From: an uncultured Pelagibacteraceae bacterium
GTDB taxonomy: Bacteria > Pseudomonadota > Alphaproteobacteria > Pelagibacterales > Pelagibacteraceae
Reading direction: 5' to 3'
NCBI GenBank assembly: GCA_902514745.1
Contig: CABXRX010000002.1
Location: 1-64,000, forward strand
Length of the DNA: 64,000 bases
In this document: positions 1-10,694 of the stretch, piece after piece
How the letters are laid out: each line of letters opens with the position of its first letter
Numbering within the stretch: position 1 is the stretch's first letter
Notes under the pieces: model-generated
The model's input: only the letters and a program-made list of their open reading frames with translations
The model's database searches: none
Told to the model about the DNA's origin: nothing
Translations under genes and position numbers: made by a program

Positions 1-33
1 TCGTTAATTCAAAAAATTTAGTAGGAATTGCGA

Positions 34-2466
34 ATGAAAACAAAAACTAAAGTTGTAGTAGTCGGTGGTGGAGTAGTAGGGGTTAGCGCACTTTATCATT
101 TAGCAAAAAAAGGTTGGTCAGATGTTGTTCTAGTTGAGCGAAAAGAATTAACCTCAGGTTCTACATGGCATGCTGCAGGTTTGTTACCATTATTTAACAT
201 GAGTTATTCGGTTGGACAACTTCATAAATATGCAGTGGATCTTTATAAAAAATTAGAGGAAGAAACTGGAAAAAATGTTGGCTTTAGTGTTGTATCAAAT
301 ATTCGATTAGCGAGTACGAAAGATAGAATGGATGAATACCATCAATACGCAGGTGTTGCTCAAACTATTGGTGTAGATGTAAAATTTTTAACACCAGATC
401 AAGTGAAAGAAATTTGGCCTTTATGTCATACAGATGATTTAGTTGGTGCAATCCAACACCCAGAAGATGGTTATATTCAACCTGCTGATTTAACGCAAGC
501 AATGGCAACTGGTGCAAGAAACATGGGCGCTGAGATTTATAGAAACACAACTGTACTTTCTATGAAACAAACTAAAGATGGCTGGGTAGTTGAAACTGAC
601 AAGGGATCAATAGAGTGTGAACATATTATTTCTTGCTCAGGAAATTTTGCAAGACAAACTGGAGAAATGGTTGGTTTAGATATTCCAGTTATCCCAGTTG
701 AACATCAATACATCGTTACAGAACCTCATCCTGAAATACAAAAAAGAAAAAAGGAAGGTTTACCTGAGATGGGAGTTTTGAGAGATAGTGATAGTAGATG
801 GTATATGAGAGAAGAGGCTGGTGGATTAATTTTAGGTCCGTATGAAGATGGTGCACCAGCATGTTATGTTGAAGGACCATCAAAAGAATCTGAATATGAA
901 TTATTTCAAGAAGATTTAGATAGACTTGCACCACATATTGAAGGCGCAATTCACCGAGTCCCTGCTTTTGGTGAGGTGGGAGTAAAAAAAGTTTACAACG
1001 GAGCAATCTGTTATACACCAGATGGTAACCCAATAGTTGGACCAGCTTGGGGATTAAAAAATTTTTGGATTAATGAGGGACACAGTTTTGGTATAACAGC
1101 AGCGGGAGGTGCTGGTTGGCAATTAGCCGAGTGGATTGTAGATGGTGAACCAACAATCGATATGTTAGGAGTTGAGCCAAGACGTTACGGAAATTATGCA
1201 ACTAAATCTTATTTAAAAGCAAAAAATGAGGAAGCATATAGCCATGTGTTTATTGTTCATTATCCAGATGAAGAAAGACCAGCTGCAAGACCTTTAAGGA
1301 CAGCCCCATGTTATGAAAGAATGAAAAATCTTGGTGCAGTTTTTGGTCAAAAATTTGGCTGGGAAAGACCAAATTTTTTTGCAACTGATGGTATGGAGCA
1401 AAAAGATGATTGGTCATTTAGAAGGTCAAAATGGTTTGAAGCCATCAAGAAAGAATGTCAAAATGTAAAAGAAAACGTTGGTCTTTTAGATATGACTGCA
1501 TTTGCAAAATGCAGAATTAGAGGACCTAAAGCTGAGGAATTTTTAGATTATTTAGTAGCCAATAAACTTCCAAAAAAAATTGGAAGAATAAATTTATGTC
1601 ATGCACTAAATACAAAAGGTGGAGTGCATTCTGAGTTTACAATTATGAAAGAAGCAGAAAATAGTTATTATTTAGTTTCTGCAGGTGCAAATTTAAGACT
1701 TGATCATGATTGGATTCAGAAATGGATGCCAACAGACGGGTCTGTTATTTTTGAAGATTTAACTAATAGCAATGGGGTTTTAGTTGTTGCTGGTCCTAAG
1801 GCAAGACAGCTAATGCAAAAAGTTTCAACTGATGATTTTTCTAATGAAAACTTCAAATGGTTGACAGCTAAAAATGTAAATGTTGGATATGCACCAGTAA
1901 ATGCTATGAGAGTTAATTTTGTTGGAGAACTAGGATGGGAATTGCATCATCCAATTGAATATCAAAATCATATTTTTGATAAGTTAATGGAAGCCGGAAA
2001 AGAACTTGGAATTAAACCCTTCGGTATCAGAGCAATGAATAGTTTGAGAGTAGAAAAATCGTACAAGCTAGTAGGGACAGAGCTTTCAATAGAGTACTCC
2101 CCTTATGAGTCTGGATTAGATAGATTTGTTCATCCTAACAAAGGGAATTTTATAGGTCTAGAAGCATTAAATAAATGGAGAGAAAAAGGATTTGATAACA
2201 AATTAGTTACATTAGAAGTTCACAACACAAAAGATGCAGATGTATTAGGAAATAACCCTATATACAAAGATAACAAAGTTGTAGGCAGAGCAACAGGTGG
2301 AGAGTTTGGTTTCAGATTAGATAAATCAATAGCTTTAGCAATGGTAAAACCAGACTTTTCAAATGTGGGCGACAAATTACAAGTTGATATTTTAGGAGAA
2401 ATGTACGACGCTACCGTCATTGAAGAGAGTCCATATGATTCTGAAAATAATTTATTAAGAGCTTAA
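34..2466 (+). CDS. FAD-dependent oxidoreductase with C-terminal GcvT-like domain (dimethylglycine/sarcosine dehydrogenase-like)
   Basis: N-terminal [17 protein letters not shown] dinucleotide-binding motif, ~810 aa, DAO+FAO_M+GCV_T layout; ATG at 34 preferred over TTG at 28. Confidence 0.88.
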   Translation: MKTKTKVVVVGGGVVGVSALYHLAKKGWSDVVLVERKELTSGSTWHAAGLLPLFNMSYSVGQLHKYAVDLYKKLEEETGKNVGFSVVSNIRLASTKDRMDEYHQYAGVAQTIGVDVKFLTPDQVKEIWPLCHTDDLVGAIQHPEDGYIQPADLTQAMATGARNMGAEIYRNTTVLSMKQTKDGWVVETDKGSIECEHIISCSGNFARQTGEMVGLDIPVIPVEHQYIVTEPHPEIQKRKKEGLPEMGVLRDSDSRWYMREEAGGLILGPYEDGAPACYVEGPSKESEYELFQEDLDRLAPHIEGAIHRVPAFGEVGVKKVYNGAICYTPDGNPIVGPAWGLKNFWINEGHSFGITAAGGAGWQLAEWIVDGEPTIDMLGVEPRRYGNYATKSYLKAKNEEAYSHVFIVHYPDEERPAARPLRTAPCYERMKNLGAVFGQKFGWERPNFFATDGMEQKDDWSFRRSKWFEAIKKECQNVKENVGLLDMTAFAKCRIRGPKAEEFLDYLVANKLPKKIGRINLCHALNTKGGVHSEFTIMKEAENSYYLVSAGANLRLDHDWIQKWMPTDGSVIFEDLTNSNGVLVVAGPKARQLMQKVSTDDFSNENFKWLTAKNVNVGYAPVNAMRVNFVGELGWELHHPIEYQNHIFDKLMEAGKELGIKPFGIRAMNSLRVEKSYKLVGTELSIEYSPYESGLDRFVHPNKGNFIGLEALNKWREKGFDNKLVTLEVHNTKDADVLGNNPIYKDNKVVGRATGGEFGFRLDKSIALAMVKPDFSNVGDKLQVDILGEMYDATVIEESPYDSENNLLRA

Positions 2467-3215
2467 TGAAAATTTTAGTCGCTGTAAAAAGAGTTATCGA
2501 TTATAATGTACAAATAAGAGTCAAGGAAGATGGCTCAGGAATTGTTACTGAAAATGTTAAGATGTCAACAAATCCACCAGACGATAATGCTATAGAAGAG
2601 GCAGTAAAAATTAAAGAAGCTGGAAAGGCTACAGAAGTTATCGCTATAACTGTTGGTGAGGAAAAATCACAAGAAACTGTAAGAAAAGCATTAGCCGTTG
2701 GAGCTGATAGAGGAATTCATGTAAAGGCTGATGGGATTATTGAGCCGTTGGCTGTTTCGAAAATATTACAAAAAATTGTCGAAAAAGAAAAACCTGATTT
2801 AGTATTTATGGGAAAACAAGCTATTGATGATGATTGCAATCAAACAGGACAGATGTTAAGTGCGTTGTTAGATTGGCCACAAGCAACATTTGCATCAAAG
2901 ATAGATGTAAAAGATGGAAAACTTGAAGTGACCAGAGAAATTGATGAGGGATTAGAAACAATCGAAGTTAATACTCCAGCAATTGTTACATGTGATTTAA
3001 GACTAAACGAACCGAGATATGCCTCACTTCCAAATATTATGAAGGCAAAGAAAAAACCAATTGAGCAAATTAATGCATCAGATTTAGGTGTTGATATATC
3101 ATCAAAAATTCAACAGATAAAAGTTGAAGAACCTCCTAAAAGACAAGCTGGAATAAAAGTCTCAAGTGTTGCAGAATTGGTTCAAAAACTTAAAAATGAG
3201 GCAAAGGTTATATAA
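2466..3215 (+). CDS. etfB: Electron transfer flavoprotein beta subunit
   Basis: [20 protein letters not shown] start, [21 protein letters not shown] signature. Confidence 0.95.
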   Translation: MKILVAVKRVIDYNVQIRVKEDGSGIVTENVKMSTNPPDDNAIEEAVKIKEAGKATEVIAITVGEEKSQETVRKALAVGADRGIHVKADGIIEPLAVSKILQKIVEKEKPDLVFMGKQAIDDDCNQTGQMLSALLDWPQATFASKIDVKDGKLEVTREIDEGLETIEVNTPAIVTCDLRLNEPRYASLPNIMKAKKKPIEQINASDLGVDISSKIQQIKVEEPPKRQAGIKVSSVAELVQKLKNEAKVI

Positions 3216-4168
3216 TGGCAGTACTATTAATTGTTGAGCATAATAATAAAGAGTTAAAAGCATTTACTCTTAATGCAGCAACAGCAGCTTCTCAAATAGA
3301 TGGTGAAGTTCATGCTTTAGTAATTGGAAATAATTGTACAGATGCTGCAAAAGCTGCATCAGAGTTACCAGTAGTAAAAAAAGTTATACAAGTTGAGGCA
3401 GCACATTATGAAAATTTCATTGCGGAAAATTTTGCGCCAGTAATATTAAAACTTGCTGAAAATTATTCTCATATAGTTTGTTCAGCAAATACATTTGGTA
3501 AAAATCTTATGCCAAGAATAGCTGCTAAGTTAGATACTTCACAAATTAGTGATATTATTAAAGTTGTATCTAAGGATACTTTTATTAGACCAATATATGC
3601 AGGAAATGCATTTGCTACAGTAAAAAGTAACGATGCAAAAAAATGTGTTACTATAAGACCTACATCTTTTGATCCTTGCGATAATTCTGGTGGATCAGCT
3701 CCAATAGAGAATGCTGATGCAGGTGATGAATTTACAACTACAAAATTTATTAAAAGAGAAGAAATTAAATCAGACAGACCCGAACTTGGTACAGCCAGAA
3801 TTGTTGTTTCAGGCGGAAGAGGAATGCAAAATGGAGATAATTTTAAATTAATTACTGCTGTCGCAGATAAATTAAATGCAGCAATAGGTGCATCAAGAGC
3901 TGCTGTAGATGCTGGTTATATTAGTAACGACCATCAAGTAGGCCAAACAGGTAAAGTTGTTGTTCCAGATTTATATATTGCAGTCGGAATATCAGGAGCA
4001 ATCCAACATTTAGCTGGCATGAAAGAAAGTAAAGTGATTGTAGCAATTAATAAAGATGGTGAAGCACCAATTTTTAGTGTCGCAGATTATGGTTTAGAGG
4101 CAGATTTATTCGAGGCTCTTCCTCAGTTTTTAGAAGAACTGAACAAATTAAACACTATACAAAAATAA
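3215..4168 (+). CDS. etfA: Electron transfer flavoprotein alpha subunit
   Basis: C-terminal FAD-binding region [16 protein letters not shown]...[29 protein letters not shown]. Confidence 0.95.
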   Translation: MAVLLIVEHNNKELKAFTLNAATAASQIDGEVHALVIGNNCTDAAKAASELPVVKKVIQVEAAHYENFIAENFAPVILKLAENYSHIVCSANTFGKNLMPRIAAKLDTSQISDIIKVVSKDTFIRPIYAGNAFATVKSNDAKKCVTIRPTSFDPCDNSGGSAPIENADAGDEFTTTKFIKREEIKSDRPELGTARIVVSGGRGMQNGDNFKLITAVADKLNAAIGASRAAVDAGYISNDHQVGQTGKVVVPDLYIAVGISGAIQHLAGMKESKVIVAINKDGEAPIFSVADYGLEADLFEALPQFLEELNKLNTIQK

Positions 4169-4190
4169 TTCTTAAAGATAAAAATACCAA

Positions 4191-5810
4191 ATGGGTAGAG
4201 AGTCAATGGAGTATGACGTGGTTATTATTGGGGGTGGTCCCTCAGGTTTAGCCACAGCTATTAGATTAAAACAATTAGACTCAGAGTTAAATGTTTGCTT
4301 ACTCGAAAAAGCTTCTGAAATTGGAGCTCATATTCTTAGCGGCAATGTCTTTGAAACTAGAGCTTTAGATGAACTTCTTCCAAATTGGAAAGAGCTAAAT
4401 TCACCCATAAAAACAAAAGTGTCAAAAGAAAAATTTTTATTTTTAGGTAAAACTAAATCATTAAGTTGGCCTACTTGGTTGCTTCCAGCAGTCCAGCAAA
4501 ATCATAATAATTATATTATTAGTTTAGCAAATTTATGCAGATGGCTTGCAGAACAAGCAGAAGCGTTAGGTGTTGAAATTTTTCCAGGATTTCCTGCAAG
4601 TGAAATTTTATACAATGATGATGGTTCAGTTAAAGGTGTTGCAACTCAAGACATGGGAATAGATAAAGAGGGTAATCAAAAAGATAGTTATGAACCTGGG
4701 ATAGAATTATTAGGCAAGGTTACAGTGTTTGCTGAAGGATGTAGAGGTCATTTAGGAAAGCAATTAATTGAAAAATTTAATCTTTCAGACGGTAAAGATC
4801 CACAACAATACGGAATTGGCTTTAAAGAAATTTGGGAAGTAGAAGAAAAAAACCATGAAGAGGGAATGGTAATGCATACTGCTGGATGGCCTTTAGATAA
4901 TAATACTTATGGCGGAAGTTTTATGTATCATGCAGAAAATAAACAAGTTTTTCTAGGTTATGTAATTGGACTAGATTATAAAAATCCTCACCTTTCTCCA
5001 TTCGATGAATTTCAAAGATTTAAAACTCATCCAGCAATTAGAAAGATAATTTCTGGAGGAAAAAGAATATCATATGGTGCTAGAGCTTTAATTGAAGGGG
5101 GACTACAAAGTTTGCCTCAAATGTTTATGCCAGGTGCATTATTGGTTGGATGTGATGCCGGAACGTTAAATATGCCTAAGATAAAAGGTTCACATACTGC
5201 AATGAAAAGTGGAATGATTGCAGCTGAGACTATAATTGAAAACATTAAAGAAAATAAAGATTTATCTAATTATGAGGAAAAATTTAAAAATAGCTGGGTA
5301 TATAAAGAGCTTCATGCAGCACGAAATGTTAAACCAAGTTTCAGCTGGGGTTTAATTCTTGGTATTATATTTACAGGAATTGATCAAATTCTTTTCAAAG
5401 GAAAGCTGCCATTTACCCTAAAACATAAGCACGCAGATCACGAAACTTTAAAACCAGCAAACGAAATGCCAAAAATAGAATATCCAAAATATGATAATGT
5501 AATAACATTTGATAAAACAAGTTCAGTTTATCTAACTGGCACTAATCACGCAGAAAATCAGCCTGTTCATTTGAAACTTAAAGATCCCAATTTACCTATT
5601 AGTTATACTTTGGAGAAATTTGATGAACCTGCCCAAAGATATTGTCCTGCTGGTGTTTATGAGGTTCAAAAAGAAAATGATATAAATAAGTTTGTGATCA
5701 ATTCTCAAAATTGTATTCACTGTAAAACTTGCGATATCAAAGAACCATCTCAAAATATTACTTGGGTTACTCCAGAAGGCAGTGGTGGACCTAAATACGG
5801 AAATATGTAA
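4191..5810 (+). CDS. Electron transfer flavoprotein-ubiquinone oxidoreductase
   Basis: N-terminal FAD motif, C-terminal 4Fe-4S region CPAGVYE...NCIHCKTCDIKEPSQNITWVTPEGSGGPKYGNM. Confidence 0.95.
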   Translation: MGRESMEYDVVIIGGGPSGLATAIRLKQLDSELNVCLLEKASEIGAHILSGNVFETRALDELLPNWKELNSPIKTKVSKEKFLFLGKTKSLSWPTWLLPAVQQNHNNYIISLANLCRWLAEQAEALGVEIFPGFPASEILYNDDGSVKGVATQDMGIDKEGNQKDSYEPGIELLGKVTVFAEGCRGHLGKQLIEKFNLSDGKDPQQYGIGFKEIWEVEEKNHEEGMVMHTAGWPLDNNTYGGSFMYHAENKQVFLGYVIGLDYKNPHLSPFDEFQRFKTHPAIRKIISGGKRISYGARALIEGGLQSLPQMFMPGALLVGCDAGTLNMPKIKGSHTAMKSGMIAAETIIENIKENKDLSNYEEKFKNSWVYKELHAARNVKPSFSWGLILGIIFTGIDQILFKGKLPFTLKHKHADHETLKPANEMPKIEYPKYDNVITFDKTSSVYLTGTNHAENQPVHLKLKDPNLPISYTLEKFDEPAQRYCPAGVYEVQKENDINKFVINSQNCIHCKTCDIKEPSQNITWVTPEGSGGPKYGNM

Positions 5811-5811
5811 T

Positions 5812-6186
5812 TTAAGATAAATCTATTGCAAACTTTTTTAGAGTTTCAATAGGTAAGTGTTTAAGAGTATTTTTATGAGTTCTCTTTAAAAATACAGGAC
5901 ATCCTTTTCCAGCTTCAACAGCTTTTGCATACCAACTTGCACAAACACACCATCCATCACCATCTTTTAAACCAGGAAATCCAAACTCAGGATGAGGTGT
6001 AATTAAATCATTACCTGCAATTTTTAACCATTCTAAAAATTCAGTTGTAACTTTTGCACAAACTGTATGAACACCATGATCATTTTCATCTGTGTTACAA
6101 CAACCATCACGATACCAACCTGTTAAAGGATTGTTAGAGCACTCTTCTAGATCTTCACCTAAAACATTTTTTTGTTTATCACTCAT
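5812..6186 (-). CDS. DUF2237 family protein
   Basis: NVLGEDLEECSNNPLTGWYRDGCCNT...DGDGWCVCASWYAKA typical of DUF2237. Confidence 0.85.
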   Translation of the reverse strand: MSDKQKNVLGEDLEECSNNPLTGWYRDGCCNTDENDHGVHTVCAKVTTEFLEWLKIAGNDLITPHPEFGFPGLKDGDGWCVCASWYAKAVEAGKGCPVFLKRTHKNTLKHLPIETLKKFAIDLS

Positions 6187-6653
6187 TATATTTTTGTTGG
6201 ATTAGGCTGACCCTTATAAACTTCTTCTGGATCAAATTTTTTTTCTTTTTCTAAAAATTCCATTTCTATTTTACGGCCGTTATCAATGGGCCCCATTGTA
6301 ACTGATCTGTAAAAACAAGATCTATACCCTACATGGCAACTCGCACCATCTCCTATATCAACAGTCATCCATACAGAGTCTTGATCATCATCAATTCTTA
6401 ATTCTGTTACTTTCTGAGTGAATCCACTAGTTTTACCTTTGTGCCAAATAGCTTTTCTTGATCTACTAAAATAATGAGCTTCTTTTGTCTCGATAGTTTT
6501 TTTTAATGCTTCAACATTCATGTACCCGTGCATTAAAACATCTTTAGTTTTAGAACACATTGTAATTACAGGTATCAGACCATCATTATCAAACTTTGGA
6601 GAAAGAAGGTTTCCTTCCTCAATTTCCTTTACATTTTCTCTTTTTTTGAACAT
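6186..6653 (-). CDS. hisI: Phosphoribosyl-AMP cyclohydrolase
   Basis: Core motifs LMHGYMNVEALKKTIET, HYFSRSRKAIWHKGKTSG, SCHVGYRSCFYR. Confidence 0.93.
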   Translation of the reverse strand: MFKKRENVKEIEEGNLLSPKFDNDGLIPVITMCSKTKDVLMHGYMNVEALKKTIETKEAHYFSRSRKAIWHKGKTSGFTQKVTELRIDDDQDSVWMTVDIGDGASCHVGYRSCFYRSVTMGPIDNGRKIEMEFLEKEKKFDPEEVYKGQPNPTKI

Positions 6654-6730
6654 ATGGTGTGATTATTTAGCATATATTTTGATATATTAAATATTTTTAA
6701 AAATAAGGAATTACTGTATAAAAAGGCGCA

Positions 6731-7348
6731 ATGAAATTAGTAAAAGACACAGATGATAAAATATTAGAAACAAATAGTGTTTCTGATAAAGAAGCTGAGG
6801 AAGCATTTAAAACTATTTTAACTTGGTTGGGTGAAGATCCAAATAGAGAAGGATTATTAGAAACACCTAAAAGAGTTATGAAAGCCTATAAAGAATATTT
6901 TTCAGGTTACAAAGTTGATCCAAATAAGATCTTAGATAAAACTTTTGGAGATGTAGATGGATATGATGACATGGTAATACAAAAAAATATTTCTGTTCAA
7001 AGTCATTGTGAACATCATATGGCACCAATTATTGGTAAAGCTCATGTTGCATATATTCCTAAAGAAAGAGTTGTGGGTTTAAGTAAACTTGCAAGAGTTG
7101 TTGAAGTATTTTCAAAAAGATTGCAAACTCAAGAGAGACTTACAATGCAAGTAGCTAAGACTTTAATGGAATCTTTAGATGCTAAAGGTGTAGCTGTAAC
7201 AATTGACTCAACTCATCAATGTATGACTATGAGAGGAATAAAAAAAGAACAAGCATCAACTGTTACAAATTACTACTTAGGTCAATTTAAAGAAGACCTT
7301 AGTTTTCAAAATAGATATTTAAGGTTTATAAGTATCGCAAAAGATTAA
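6731..7348 (+). CDS. folE: GTP cyclohydrolase I
   Basis: SHCEHHMAPIIGKAHVAYIP, KLARVVEVFSKRLQTQERL. Confidence 0.96.
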   Translation: MKLVKDTDDKILETNSVSDKEAEEAFKTILTWLGEDPNREGLLETPKRVMKAYKEYFSGYKVDPNKILDKTFGDVDGYDDMVIQKNISVQSHCEHHMAPIIGKAHVAYIPKERVVGLSKLARVVEVFSKRLQTQERLTMQVAKTLMESLDAKGVAVTIDSTHQCMTMRGIKKEQASTVTNYYLGQFKEDLSFQNRYLRFISIAKD

Positions 7349-7349
7349 A

Positions 7350-8354
7350 GTGCCAGATCAATTCAAAGCATTAATTATCAATCAAGAGGGTGATAATTTT
7401 ACTAGAGAAGTAAAATCAATTGATAAAAGTTTTCTTAAACATGGGGATGTAACTGTAAAAGTTGAATATTCAGGCCTAAATTATAAAGATGCTTTAATTT
7501 TAAAAAATGGGGCTAGACTAGTAAAAGAATTTCCTCATATACCAGGTATTGATTTTTCAGGAATTGTTGAAGAGAGTTCTAATGAAAAGTTTAAACCAGG
7601 AGATGAAGTTATTTTAACTGGTTGGAGAGTAGGTGAAATTTATTTTGGTGGCTACTCTCAATACGCAAAAGTAAAGGGTGAATTTCTAGTAAAAAAACCA
7701 AAAAATTTATCTTTAAAACAAGCAATGATAATGGGTACAGCTGGTTTTACTGCATTACAAAGTTCATTTACTACCAAAACAACTAGAGAAGAATTGTTAT
7801 TAGGTGAAAAAGTTGAGAATGTAATTGTAAGTGGAGCCTCAGGTGGAGTTGGTAGTATGAGTGTAATGATACTAAATAAACTTGGCTGTAATGTAACTGC
7901 CGTTACAGGAAAAGATAATAATGCTGACTATTTAAAATCAATAGGTGCAAAAAACGTTATAAATACTAGCGAATTAACTAAAGAAGCAAGACCATTAGAT
8001 AAAGGATTATGGGATGGAGCAGTAGACACTGTTGGAGGCAATGTTTTAGAAAATATTTTATCTCAAACAAAAGATGGTGGAATAGTTTCTGCATGTGGAA
8101 ATGCTGCTGGAATTAAATTAAATACAACTGTCATGCCATTTATTATTAGGGGTGTTAAATTATGGGGAATAAATTCTGTAACTGCATCATTACCTAGAAG
8201 ACAATTTTTATGGAATGAGGCATCAAAATTAATAGATTTTGAATTGTTGGAAAAATCAGTTAAAGAAATCGGCTTAGATGACCTAAATGAAATCTATGAT
8301 AAAATGTTAAAGGGTGAAACTTCAGGTAGATATATTATCAACCTGAGCAAGTAA
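7350..8354 (+). CDS. acuI: YhdH/AcuI-family NADPH:quinone oxidoreductase / acryloyl-CoA reductase
   Basis: MDR family: SGLNYKDALILKNGARLVKEFPHIPGIDFSG, ASGGVGSMSVMIL; GTG start at 7350. Confidence 0.8.
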   Translation: MPDQFKALIINQEGDNFTREVKSIDKSFLKHGDVTVKVEYSGLNYKDALILKNGARLVKEFPHIPGIDFSGIVEESSNEKFKPGDEVILTGWRVGEIYFGGYSQYAKVKGEFLVKKPKNLSLKQAMIMGTAGFTALQSSFTTKTTREELLLGEKVENVIVSGASGGVGSMSVMILNKLGCNVTAVTGKDNNADYLKSIGAKNVINTSELTKEARPLDKGLWDGAVDTVGGNVLENILSQTKDGGIVSACGNAAGIKLNTTVMPFIIRGVKLWGINSVTASLPRRQFLWNEASKLIDFELLEKSVKEIGLDDLNEIYDKMLKGETSGRYIINLSK

Positions 8355-9241
8355 TGGATTGGGATAAATTAAAAATTTTTCATGCGGTTGCTGAAGCAGG
8401 CAGTTTTACTAATGCAACAGTCAATTTAAATTTAAGTCAATCTGCAATAAGTAGACAGATTCAATCTTTAGAACAAGATTTAAAAGTGCAACTTTTTGAA
8501 AGACATGCAAGAGGATTAACTCTCACTGAAAATGGTGAGTATGTTTTTAAAACTGCGCATGAGGTAATTAGTAAATTAAAAGAAGTTGAAACATCGTTAG
8601 GAGATCAAAAAAATAAACCAACTGGAAAACTAACAATTACGACCGTAAGAAGTTTTGGAACACACTGGTTAACACCAAGAATTCAAGAGTTTATGAGATT
8701 AAATCCAGAAATTGAAATTGAATTAGTTTTTGATGATAAAGAACTAGACTTAAGTACACGTCAAGCTGACATTGGTATTTTTATGAGAAGACCTAAACAA
8801 TTAAATTATATCCAAAAAAAATTAATAGATATTAAATACTATGTTTATGGATCTAATAAATATTTAGAAAAATTTGGAATGCCAAAAACGATCGCTGATT
8901 TAAATAAACATAAGTTTATTTCTTTTGGAAAAGGCGCTCCTTCTCCAGTTTATAATCCTGATTGGGCTTTAAAACTTGGAATGTATGACGGTAAAAAAAG
9001 AAAAACAGTAATGAAAGTAAATAGTGTTATGGGTTTACTATTAGCCGTAGAATCCGGAGTGGGTTTAGCTGCCTTACCGGAGTATTTAGTATCTAATTCC
9101 AGTAATGTGATTAAAGTATTACCTAAATCAGAAGGGCCTATTACAGAAGCTCACTTTGTTTATCCTCAGTCTTTAAAAAATACTGCTAGAGTTCAAGCTT
9201 TTAGAAACTTCTTATTCAGTAAAATAGGCGACTGGAAATAA
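8354..9241 (+). CDS. LysR-family transcriptional regulator
   Basis: N-terminal HTH MDWDKLKIFHAVAEAGSFTNATVNLNLSQSAISRQIQSLE. Confidence 0.94.
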   Translation: MDWDKLKIFHAVAEAGSFTNATVNLNLSQSAISRQIQSLEQDLKVQLFERHARGLTLTENGEYVFKTAHEVISKLKEVETSLGDQKNKPTGKLTITTVRSFGTHWLTPRIQEFMRLNPEIEIELVFDDKELDLSTRQADIGIFMRRPKQLNYIQKKLIDIKYYVYGSNKYLEKFGMPKTIADLNKHKFISFGKGAPSPVYNPDWALKLGMYDGKKRKTVMKVNSVMGLLLAVESGVGLAALPEYLVSNSSNVIKVLPKSEGPITEAHFVYPQSLKNTARVQAFRNFLFSKIGDWK

Positions 9242-9301
9242 AATTTCCCCAAAAATTTAGCTCAAATCCATTATTTACGACTTTACAACTGCGTCAATAT
9301 A

Positions 9302-9338
9302 TGCGATTGATAATCATTCGCAATGAGAATAATTCTCA
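9302..9338. promoter_or_regulatory. Tandem Fur-like operator upstream of the iron-binding protein gene
   Basis: TGAGAAT-A-ATTCTCA (9324-9338) is a perfect 7-1-7 dyad; TGCGATTGATAATCATTCGCA (9302-9322) is a near-perfect 21-bp dyad. Confidence 0.65.
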
Positions 9339-9369
9339 ACCGCAAATTAACGTTAATAACAAGGTAATT

Positions 9370-10398
9370 ATGAAAAAAATATCGATTGTAACATTGATAA
9401 TGTCTTTATTTGTATCAGCTTTTGCTGTTGCAGCTGAAGTAAACATTTTTAATGCAAGACACTATAAAGCTGATGCTGAAATGTATGATAATTTTACAGC
9501 AGCTACAGGAATTAAAGTAAATTTAATTAATGGTAAATCAGGAGCTTTAGAAAAAAGAATAGCAGAAGAGGGCGTAGATTCTTCAGCTGATCTTTATATC
9601 ACTGCTGATGCTGGAAGATGTGGAGCAATGGACGCTAAAGGTTTGCTTCAAGGCGGTTTATCATCTGAAACAATAAGAGCATCTGTACCTAAAAACTTTA
9701 GAACTAATAAGTGGGTTGGAGTAGCAAAAAGAGCAAGAATTATTTACTACTCACCTGAAAGAGTAAGTGGTGCAGAACTGTCTGGTTTAACTTATGAAGG
9801 TTTAGCTGATCCAAAATGGAAAGGCAGAATAGTAATAAGAAAATCAAGCAACATTTATAACAAATCACTAGTAGCTTCATTAATTGAAAATAATGGAAAA
9901 AAAGCTACTGCTGAATGGGCAAAAGGTGTTGTTGCAAATATGGCTAGAGATTCTAAAGGTAACGATAGAGCTCAAATAATGGCTGTAGCTGCTGGAGAAG
10001 CAGATATAGCTGTAGCAAACACTTATTATCTAGCACTTATGTTATCAGGAAATAAAGGTGCAGAACAACAAGCAGCAGCAAAAAAAGTTAAGGCTTTTTT
10101 CCCTAACCAACAAGGCAGAGGAACACACATGAACATCAGTTGTGCTGCTTTAGTTAAAGGAGCGCCTAACAAAGCAAATGCAATTGCACTTGTTGACTTT
10201 TTATTATCACCAGAATCTCAGGAACACTTTACTAATAATACGTTTGAGTTTCCAATGATAGGTGGTGTTTCTCCAAGTCCATTGGTAGTAAATAATTTAG
10301 GGTTAGATTTTAAACAAGATCTATCAACTAAAGTTTCTAGTTATGGAAAAAATCAAGCAGCTGCATTAGAGGTAATGACAGCCGCAGGTTGGAAATAA
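9370..10398 (+). CDS. Ferric iron ABC transporter substrate-binding protein (FutA/FbpA-like)
   Basis: Signal peptide MKKISIVTLIMSLFVSAFAVAA, then NIFNARHYKADAEMYDNF, NTYYLALMLSG; ATG at 9370 preferred over 9301 because the longer N-terminus is encoded by the operator-like region. Confidence 0.92.
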   Translation: MKKISIVTLIMSLFVSAFAVAAEVNIFNARHYKADAEMYDNFTAATGIKVNLINGKSGALEKRIAEEGVDSSADLYITADAGRCGAMDAKGLLQGGLSSETIRASVPKNFRTNKWVGVAKRARIIYYSPERVSGAELSGLTYEGLADPKWKGRIVIRKSSNIYNKSLVASLIENNGKKATAEWAKGVVANMARDSKGNDRAQIMAVAAGEADIAVANTYYLALMLSGNKGAEQQAAAKKVKAFFPNQQGRGTHMNISCAALVKGAPNKANAIALVDFLLSPESQEHFTNNTFEFPMIGGVSPSPLVVNNLGLDFKQDLSTKVSSYGKNQAAALEVMTAAGWK

Positions 10399-10405
10399 AA
10401 GAAAC

Positions 10406-10594
10406 GTGAAAAAGAATTTATTTAACTTTAATTTAAGTAATTCTTCTAATGAGAGTGGTTCACTTGAGGGTCAGATAACATGTGAGCCATGCTCATCAGA
10501 GTGTGAAAAAATGAAAAGTAAAATAAATAATAGAAAATTATCCGATATAAAAGACGAAGAGGTTTTAAGTATCCTTACCCCGTTTAAATATTGA
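10406..10594 (+). CDS. Small Cys-containing protein of unknown function (62 aa)
   Basis: GTG start 7 nt after the iron-binding protein stop; motif CEPCSSEC. Confidence 0.6.
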   Translation: MKKNLFNFNLSNSSNESGSLEGQITCEPCSSECEKMKSKINNRKLSDIKDEEVLSILTPFKY

Positions 10595-10694
10595 TATATT
10601 TTTCTTTTTAATGATTGTGCTCAAATCTTTCTCCTAGGATCTTTACCCTTTCCTAATAATTAGTTTTGGGCACAAAAAAATATAACAATTAATT

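Noticed and set aside
365-2420. Minus-strand ORFs 365-550, 716-1033 and 2220-2420
   Set aside because: Antisense to a confidently assigned dehydrogenase; low-complexity translations without domains.
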